38,371 bases of DNA from Comamonadaceae bacterium (GTDB lineage: Bacteria > Pseudomonadota > Gammaproteobacteria > Burkholderiales > Burkholderiaceae). Location: NCBI GenBank assembly GCA_947374535.1, contig CANCCJ010000020.1:1-38371 (forward strand), in the 5' to 3' direction. This document shows positions 33,078-38,371 of the stretch, one piece after another. The position numbers and the translations under genes were made by a program. The notes beneath the pieces were generated by a model, which saw only the letters and a program-made list of their open reading frames with translations, was not told the origin of the DNA and ran no database searches. The stretch's first letter is position 1. Each line of letters opens with the position of its first letter.

Positions 33078-35762
33078 ATGACCCAGTTCGCCAAAGAAAC
33101 CTTGCCCATCAGCCTAGAACAGGAGATGCGCCGCAGCTACCTAGATTACGCCATGAGCGTGATTGTGGGCCGCGCCCTTCCCGATGCGCGTGACGGCTTA
33201 AAGCCAGTCCACCGCCGCGTCTTGTTCGCGATGCATGAGCTCAACAACGACTGGAACCGCCCTTACAAAAAGTCTGCCCGTATTGTGGGTGACGTGATTG
33301 GTAAATACCATCCGCACGGCGACAGCGCGGTTTACGACACCATCGTTCGTATGGCGCAAGACTTCTCACTGCGCCACATGTTGGTGGACGGTCAAGGCAA
33401 CTTCGGCTCGGTCGATGGCGACAACGCGGCGGCCATGCGTTACACGGAAATTCGCTTGTCGAAAATCGCGCACGAAATGTTGAGTGATATTGACAAAGAA
33501 ACTGTCGATTTCGGCCCTAACTATGACGGCTCTGAAAAAGAACCGCTGGTCTTACCAAGCCGTATTCCTAACTTGCTGGTCAACGGCTCCTCTGGCATTG
33601 CCGTGGGCATGGCCACCAACATCCCGCCCCACAACTTGAACGAAGTGGTGGACGCGTGTTTACACATGTTGCGCCACCCCGAGGCGACCATCGACGAGTT
33701 GATGGAAATCATTCCTGCACCCGACTTCCCGACCGCCGGCATTATTTACGGCATCAGCGGTGTCAAAGACGGCTACCGCACCGGTCGTGGCCGCGTGGTG
33801 ATGCGCGCCAAGTGCCACTTTGAAGACATCGACAAAGGCCAACGCCAATCCATCATCGTGGACGAGTTGCCTTACCAAGTGAACAAAAAAACCCTGCAAG
33901 AACGCATGGCTGAGTTGGTTCACGAAAAGAAGATTGAAGACATCAGCCACATCCAAGACGAGTCCGACAAATCTGGCATGCGCTTGGTCATTGAACTCAA
34001 GCGCGGTGCCGTACCTGAGGTGGTGCTAAACAATCTGTACAAACAGACGCAACTCCAAGACACCTTTGGCATCAACATGGTGGCCTTGATTGACGGTCAA
34101 CCCAAGCTGTGCAATTTGCGCGACCTGATCGCGGTCTTCTTGGGACACCGCCGCGAAGTGGTCACACGCCGCACCATCTTCACCTTGCGCAAAGCCCGCG
34201 AACGTGGCCATGTGCTCGAAGGCTTGGCTGTGGCTTTGGCCAACATCGATGAGTTCATTCGCATCATCCGCAACGCACCCACACCGCCTGTGGCCAAGGC
34301 TGAGTTGATGACCAAGTCATGGGACAGCCAACTGGTGCGCGAAATGCTCACGCGCAGCCGTGCCGATGGTGGCGTGATCAACGCTGACGACTATCGCCCA
34401 GACGGTTTGGAAAAAGAATTCGGGATGGGCAGCGATGGCCTCTACCGCTTGAGCGACACCCAAGCCCAAGAAATTTTGCAAATGCGTCTGCAACGCTTGA
34501 CCGGCTTGGAACAAGACAAGATCGTCAACGAATACAAAGACGTCATGGCAGAGATCGACGACTTGCTCCACATCTTGGCCACGCCTGAGCGCGTGTCCAC
34601 CATCATTGGTGACGAGCTGGCCGTGGTGAAAAACGAATTTGGCCAAAGCAAACTCGGCGCACGTCGCAGCGTGATTGAACACAACGCCCAAGATTTGGGC
34701 ACCGAAGACCTGATCACGCCCACCGACATGGTGGTCACGCTCAGCCACAGCGGTTACATCAAAAGCCAACCTTTGTCTGAATACCGCGCCCAAAAACGCG
34801 GCGGTCGCGGCAAGCAAGCCACAGCCACCAAAGAAGACGATTGGATTGATCAGCTTTTCATCGCCAACACACACGACTATTTGCTGTGTTTCTCCAACCG
34901 CGGTCGCCTGTACTGGCTCAAGGTGTGGGAAGTGCCAGCGGGCTCACGCGGTTCACGCGGCCGCCCAATCGTCAACATGTTCCCGTTGCAAGAAGGCGAA
35001 AAAATCAACGTGGTCTTGGCCCTCACAGGCGAAGCACGCACCTTCCCCGAAAACCAATTTGTGTTCATGGGCACCTCCATGGGCACGGTCAAGAAGACCT
35101 CGCTCGATGAGTTCAACAACCCACGCAAGGGCGGCATCATCGCTGTCAACTTGGATGAGGGTGACTTCTTGGTAGGCGCAGCTCTGACCGACGGCAAACA
35201 TGATGTGATGCTGTTCAGCGATGGCGGCAAAGCCGTGCGTTTTGACGAAAACGACGTACGACCCCTGGGTCGTAGCGCACGCGGCGTACGCGGCATGATG
35301 ATCGAAGAAGGTCAAAGCGTCATCGCCATGCTGGTGTCTGAGCAAGAAGACCCTAACGCCGTGGCTGACGAAACTGTGGCCCGAGCCAGCGTGTTGACCG
35401 CCACCGAAAACGGCTACGGCAAACGCACCAACATCAGTGAATACACCCGCCATGGCCGTGGCACCAAAGGCATGATTGCGATCCAGCAGTCTGAGCGCAA
35501 CGGCAAAGTCGTGGCTGCTACCTTGGTGCAAGCCGATGACGAAATCATGCTCATCACCGACACCGGCGTGTTGGTCCGTACCCGTGTGTCTGAGATTCGT
35601 GAAATGGGCCGTGCCACACAAGGCGTGACCTTGATTGGTCTGGATGAAGGCGCCAAGCTCAGTGGCTTGCAACGGATTGTCGAAAACGACGCCGCCATCA
35701 ACGGTGGTGATGCCGAAGCCGACGGCGCGGAAGGTGACACCGACGCATCAAGCGAAGGTTAA
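33078..35762 (+). CDS. gyrA: DNA gyrase subunit A
   Basis: Breaks and rejoins DNA during supercoiling, as A2B2 with GyrB. It is 894 residues long. N-terminal [30 protein letters not shown]; active-site tyrosine in [11 protein letters not shown]; quinolone-determining region [19 protein letters not shown] with wild-type Ser and Asp at the positions equivalent to E. coli 83 and 87. The C-terminal beta-pinwheel begins after the GyrA box, here QKRGGRG (canonical QRRGGKG), and ends with an acidic tail ([20 protein letters not shown]). A -10-like TAAAAT at 33043-33048 lies upstream without a clear -35. serC follows after 7 bases. Confidence 0.97.
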   Translation: MTQFAKETLPISLEQEMRRSYLDYAMSVIVGRALPDARDGLKPVHRRVLFAMHELNNDWNRPYKKSARIVGDVIGKYHPHGDSAVYDTIVRMAQDFSLRHMLVDGQGNFGSVDGDNAAAMRYTEIRLSKIAHEMLSDIDKETVDFGPNYDGSEKEPLVLPSRIPNLLVNGSSGIAVGMATNIPPHNLNEVVDACLHMLRHPEATIDELMEIIPAPDFPTAGIIYGISGVKDGYRTGRGRVVMRAKCHFEDIDKGQRQSIIVDELPYQVNKKTLQERMAELVHEKKIEDISHIQDESDKSGMRLVIELKRGAVPEVVLNNLYKQTQLQDTFGINMVALIDGQPKLCNLRDLIAVFLGHRREVVTRRTIFTLRKARERGHVLEGLAVALANIDEFIRIIRNAPTPPVAKAELMTKSWDSQLVREMLTRSRADGGVINADDYRPDGLEKEFGMGSDGLYRLSDTQAQEILQMRLQRLTGLEQDKIVNEYKDVMAEIDDLLHILATPERVSTIIGDELAVVKNEFGQSKLGARRSVIEHNAQDLGTEDLITPTDMVVTLSHSGYIKSQPLSEYRAQKRGGRGKQATATKEDDWIDQLFIANTHDYLLCFSNRGRLYWLKVWEVPAGSRGSRGRPIVNMFPLQEGEKINVVLALTGEARTFPENQFVFMGTSMGTVKKTSLDEFNNPRKGGIIAVNLDEGDFLVGAALTDGKHDVMLFSDGGKAVRFDENDVRPLGRSARGVRGMMIEEGQSVIAMLVSEQEDPNAVADETVARASVLTATENGYGKRTNISEYTRHGRGTKGMIAIQQSERNGKVVAATLVQADDEIMLITDTGVLVRTRVSEIREMGRATQGVTLIGLDEGAKLSGLQRIVENDAAINGGDAEADGAEGDTDASSEG

Positions 35763-35769
35763 GCTGCGC

Positions 35770-36861
35770 ATGAATCGTCCCTTCAACTTTTCTGCAGGAC
35801 CAGCGGCCATGCCGCTGGAGGTGTTGCAGCAAGCCGCCGCCGAGATGACCGACTGGCACGGCAGCGGCATGGGCGTGATGGAAATGAGCCATCGCGGCAA
35901 AGAGTTCATCAGCATTTACGAACAGGCCGAAGCCGATGTGCGTGAGCTGTTAGCCGTGCCCGCCAACTTCAAAATCTTGTTCATGCAAGGCGGTGGTTTG
36001 GCCGAAAACGCCATCGTGCCCTTGAACCTCTCGCGCGGCGAAACCGTCGATGTGGTGGTGACGGGCAGCTGGAGCGAAAAGTCATACAAAGAAGCCAGCA
36101 AATACTGCATGCCACACTTGGTAGCCACAGGTGCAGATAGTTACTTCACCACCCTGCCCGCCCCCGCGCAATGGCAACTCAGCGCAGGTGCGCAATATGT
36201 GCACATCTGCACCAACGAAACCATCCACGGCGTGGAGTTTCACAGCCTCCCCGACCTCAAAGCCTTGGGTTCTGACGCACCGTTGGTGATTGACTTTTCG
36301 TCGCACGTGCTCTCACGCAGTGTCGATTGGTCCAAAGTAGGCGTCGCGTTTGGTGGGGCACAAAAGAACATTGGCCCCGCAGGCGTCACGTTGGTGGTGG
36401 TGCGTGAAGACTTACTGGGCCACGCGCTCAAAGCCTGCCCTAGCGCGTTCAATTACAAAACCGTGGCTGACAGCGGCTCGATGTACAACACGCCGCCTAC
36501 ATACAGCATTTACATGGCAGGCCTCACCTTCCAATGGCTCAAACGTCAAGGCGGTGTCGATGCGATGGAACAACAAAACATCGCCAAAGCCAAACTCTTG
36601 TATGACTTCTTGGATAGCTCCAGTTTCTACAGCAACAAAGTCGCACACGACTGCCGCTCACGCATGAACGTCCCCTTCTTCTTGGCCGATGAGTCTCGCA
36701 ACGACGCGTTCTTAGCAGGTGCCAAAGCTGCGGGCCTGTTGCAGCTCAAGGGTCACAAGTCGGTCGGCGGCATGCGCGCCAGCATCTACAACGCCATGCC
36801 CATCGCAGGCGTGCAAGCGTTGGTGACCTTCATGCAAGCGTTTGAAAAAACTCAGGCTTAA
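35770..36861 (+). CDS. serC: Phosphoserine aminotransferase
   Basis: PLP-dependent transaminase for serine synthesis (3-phosphohydroxypyruvate plus glutamate) and for pyridoxine synthesis. It is 363 residues long. It opens [20 protein letters not shown], with [10 protein letters not shown], and the PLP lysine in [20 protein letters not shown]; it ends [20 protein letters not shown]. The start at 35770 is 7 bases after gyrA; a longer upstream frame overlaps gyrA and is not supported. It is followed by pheA and tyrA in the conserved amino-acid operon gyrA-serC-pheA-tyrA. Confidence 0.97.
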   Translation: MNRPFNFSAGPAAMPLEVLQQAAAEMTDWHGSGMGVMEMSHRGKEFISIYEQAEADVRELLAVPANFKILFMQGGGLAENAIVPLNLSRGETVDVVVTGSWSEKSYKEASKYCMPHLVATGADSYFTTLPAPAQWQLSAGAQYVHICTNETIHGVEFHSLPDLKALGSDAPLVIDFSSHVLSRSVDWSKVGVAFGGAQKNIGPAGVTLVVVREDLLGHALKACPSAFNYKTVADSGSMYNTPPTYSIYMAGLTFQWLKRQGGVDAMEQQNIAKAKLLYDFLDSSSFYSNKVAHDCRSRMNVPFFLADESRNDAFLAGAKAAGLLQLKGHKSVGGMRASIYNAMPIAGVQALVTFMQAFEKTQA

Positions 36862-36873
36862 AACAACAACACC

Positions 36874-37974
36874 ATGAGCCAACAACCCATTCAGTCTGAT
36901 GCCCTTGCCGCTTTGCGCGTGCAAATCGACGCGCTGGACAAGCAACTGCTGCAACTGGTCAACGACCGCGCCAAAGTGGCCGAGCTTGTCGGCGAAATCA
37001 AACGCGCCGAAGGCTCACCGTTCTTTCGCCCCGACCGCGTGGCCCAAGTGATCGACAAAATCACCCAAGCCAACCCAGGCCCGCTGAAGAACGAACACAT
37101 TGCCTCCATCTGGCGTGAAATCATGTCGGCTTGCTTGGCCCTTGAAGCGCCCCAACGCGTAGCCGTACTCGGACCGCAAGGCACGTTTTGCGAACAAGCC
37201 GCCATTGAGTTTTTCGGCAGCGCAGCCAACCTGATTTACTGCGCCAACTTCGACGAAGTCTTCCACGCCACCGCTGCGGGTACCGCCCAATATGGCGTGG
37301 TGGGCATGGAGAACTCCACCGAAGGCGTGGTGGCACGATCGCTCGATTTGTTCTTGCGCTCACCCGTGCATGTGGTGGGTGAAGTCAGCTTGTTGGTGCG
37401 TCACAACTTGATGCGCCAAACCAACTCGGATGCAGGCATCGAAGTGGTCATGGCTCACCCTCAAGCCTTGGCTCAATGCCAAGGCTGGCTCAGTCAGCAT
37501 TTGCCATTGGCAGAGCGCCGTGCGGTAGCCAGCAACGCCGAAGGCGCACGCTTGGCCGCCACCAACCCTACATGGGCCGCCTTGGCCAGTGAGCGCGCAG
37601 CCAGCCAGTTTGGCTTGCACATCGTGCACCACGCCATCCAAGACGAGGCCTACAACCGCACACGCTTTGCTGTCATCGCATTGCCACAAACCTTGGCCAC
37701 ACCCCCAGCCTCTGGCAACGACTGCACCAGCTTGGTGGTATCGGTGCCCAACCGCCCGGGTGCCGTCCACGACTTGTTGGTGCCGCTCAAAAACAACGGC
37801 GTTTCGATGACGCGCTTTGAGTCACGCCCCGCCAAATCGGGCCAGTGGGAGTATTACTTCTACATCGACATCCAAGGCCACATCAGCCAACCTCATGTGG
37901 CGGCAGCGCTGCAAGAGTTACAAGGTTTGTGCGCGTTCTACAAGGTCTTGGGTTCATACCCTGTGTCGGAATGA
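36874..37974 (+). CDS. pheA: Chorismate mutase / prephenate dehydratase (P-protein)
   Basis: Bifunctional enzyme of phenylalanine synthesis, 366 residues. An AroQ chorismate mutase domain (about 8-90, LRVQIDALDKQLLQLVNDRAKVAELVGEIK) is joined to a prephenate dehydratase domain (about 93-275, VAVLGPQGTFCEQAA, GMENSTEGVV, and the catalytic Thr in YNRTRFAVIA). The C-terminal ACT regulatory domain (about 285-360) contains VVSVPNRPGAVHDLL and the Phe-binding ESRP. It starts 12 bases after serC, and its stop overlaps tyrA (ATGA). Feedback inhibition by phenylalanine is expected from the intact ACT motifs. Confidence 0.97.
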   Translation: MSQQPIQSDALAALRVQIDALDKQLLQLVNDRAKVAELVGEIKRAEGSPFFRPDRVAQVIDKITQANPGPLKNEHIASIWREIMSACLALEAPQRVAVLGPQGTFCEQAAIEFFGSAANLIYCANFDEVFHATAAGTAQYGVVGMENSTEGVVARSLDLFLRSPVHVVGEVSLLVRHNLMRQTNSDAGIEVVMAHPQALAQCQGWLSQHLPLAERRAVASNAEGARLAATNPTWAALASERAASQFGLHIVHHAIQDEAYNRTRFAVIALPQTLATPPASGNDCTSLVVSVPNRPGAVHDLLVPLKNNGVSMTRFESRPAKSGQWEYYFYIDIQGHISQPHVAAALQELQGLCAFYKVLGSYPVSE

Positions 37975-38371
37975 CGCCCGAATCGCCGCTGACACCGCGA
38001 TTCAAAAAATTGGCGCTCATTGGCTGCGGGCTAATGGGCGGATCATTTGCGCTCGCTTTACGTGAGGCGGGCTGGGTTCAAACCATCGTCGGTTTCAGCG
38101 CCTCCGAAAAAACCCGCCAACGTGCGGTTGAACGCCAAGTCATCGACCAAGCCTGCAACAGTGTCAACGAAGCCGTACAAGGCGCCGACCTCGTGTTGCT
38201 GGCCGTGCCCGTGGGCGCCATGCACAGCAGCTTTGCCGCCATGCGCGATGAGCTGCAGCCCAACACCTTGCTGATGGATGTAGGTTCGACCAAGTGCGAT
38301 GTGATTGCGGCTGCACAAGCCACTTTGGGTGAACGCCTAAGCTGTTTTGTACCCGCCCACCCGATTGCAGG
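37971..38371 (+). CDS. tyrA: Prephenate/arogenate dehydrogenase, N-terminal part (cut by the window end)
   Basis: The first 133 residues are present, open to the window end. LALIGCGLMGGSFALALREAG is the NAD(P) Rossmann motif, followed by DLVLLAVPVGAM and LLMDVGSTKCDV, then VPAHPIAG-type text as in TyrA. It oxidatively decarboxylates prephenate (or arogenate) for tyrosine synthesis. The ATG at 37971 forms a 4-base overlap with the pheA stop, so translation is coupled. Confidence 0.93.
   Translation, partial: MTPESPLTPRFKKLALIGCGLMGGSFALALREAGWVQTIVGFSASEKTRQRAVERQVIDQACNSVNEAVQGADLVLLAVPVGAMHSSFAAMRDELQPNTLLMDVGSTKCDVIAAAQATLGERLSCFVPAHPIA

Overview
The window looks like chromosome of a betaproteobacterium in the Comamonadaceae (Limnohabitans/Rhodoferax-like). 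The basis is gene order and family resemblance: divergent ppsA/ppsR, surE-pcm-nlpD-rlmD, and ubiG-gph next to ompA-gyrA-serC-pheA-tyrA. No rRNA, tRNA, IS element or CRISPR array was recognised.

Layout: (1) 1-4.95 kb: PEP synthase and its bifunctional regulator PpsR, transcribed divergently; a GlcG/HbpS-like small protein convergent to ppsR across a perfect palindromic terminator; and a YccA-type Bax-inhibitor-1 membrane protein. (2) 4.96-10.22 kb, minus strand: a tightly packed, probably co-transcribed series bactofilin-azlC-azlD-surE-pcm-nlpD-rlmD, many genes overlapping by 1-4 bases. No rpoS lies between nlpD and rlmD. (3) 10.36-19.75 kb, plus strand: a complete four-carbon sugar-acid (tetronate) catabolic locus. 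It holds an FCD-type GntR regulator, a DctPQM TRAP transporter, an LtnD-like dehydrogenase, DenD, OtnK, OtnC, OtnI and a second beta-hydroxyacid dehydrogenase. The same 11-bp inverted repeat, TTGTCATACAA, directly abuts the candidate -10 boxes of both the regulator and dctP, so autoregulation plus control of the transporter/catabolic operon is likely. The expected flow is uptake, oxidation to 2-oxo-tetronate, isomerisation to 3-oxo-tetronate, 4-phosphorylation, and decarboxylation to dihydroxyacetone phosphate.

(4) 20.1-24.4 kb: an Old Yellow Enzyme, glyoxalase I, an ECHDC3-like enoyl-CoA hydratase homologue lacking both catalytic glutamates, an acyl-CoA synthetase, and a DUF2789 protein. (5) 24.46-27.26 kb, minus strand: a LemA / TPM-domain / TPM-domain operon, a Cys/His-rich DUF2933 membrane protein, and a glycine-rich RRM RNA-binding protein.

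(6) 27.4-30.7 kb: an AT-rich accessory patch. It starts with a frameshifted C-terminal fragment of a 4-hydroxy-2-oxovalerate aldolase-like gene, then a long AT-rich intergenic stretch with a direct repeat and a hairpin. Two plus-strand genes follow: a secreted subtilase (S8) with a C-terminal CxxCH, and a two-TM protein with a periplasmic domain and a clearly degenerate EAL domain. A periplasmic protease beside an inner-membrane, non-catalytic EAL protein recalls the Lap logic (LapG/LapD) built from unrelated parts. It is the best candidate here for an undescribed system, but it remains a hypothesis.

(7) 30.8-38.37 kb: housekeeping genes gph and ubiG (minus), an OmpA-family protein (minus), then gyrA-serC-pheA-tyrA (plus), with tyrA cut by the window end.
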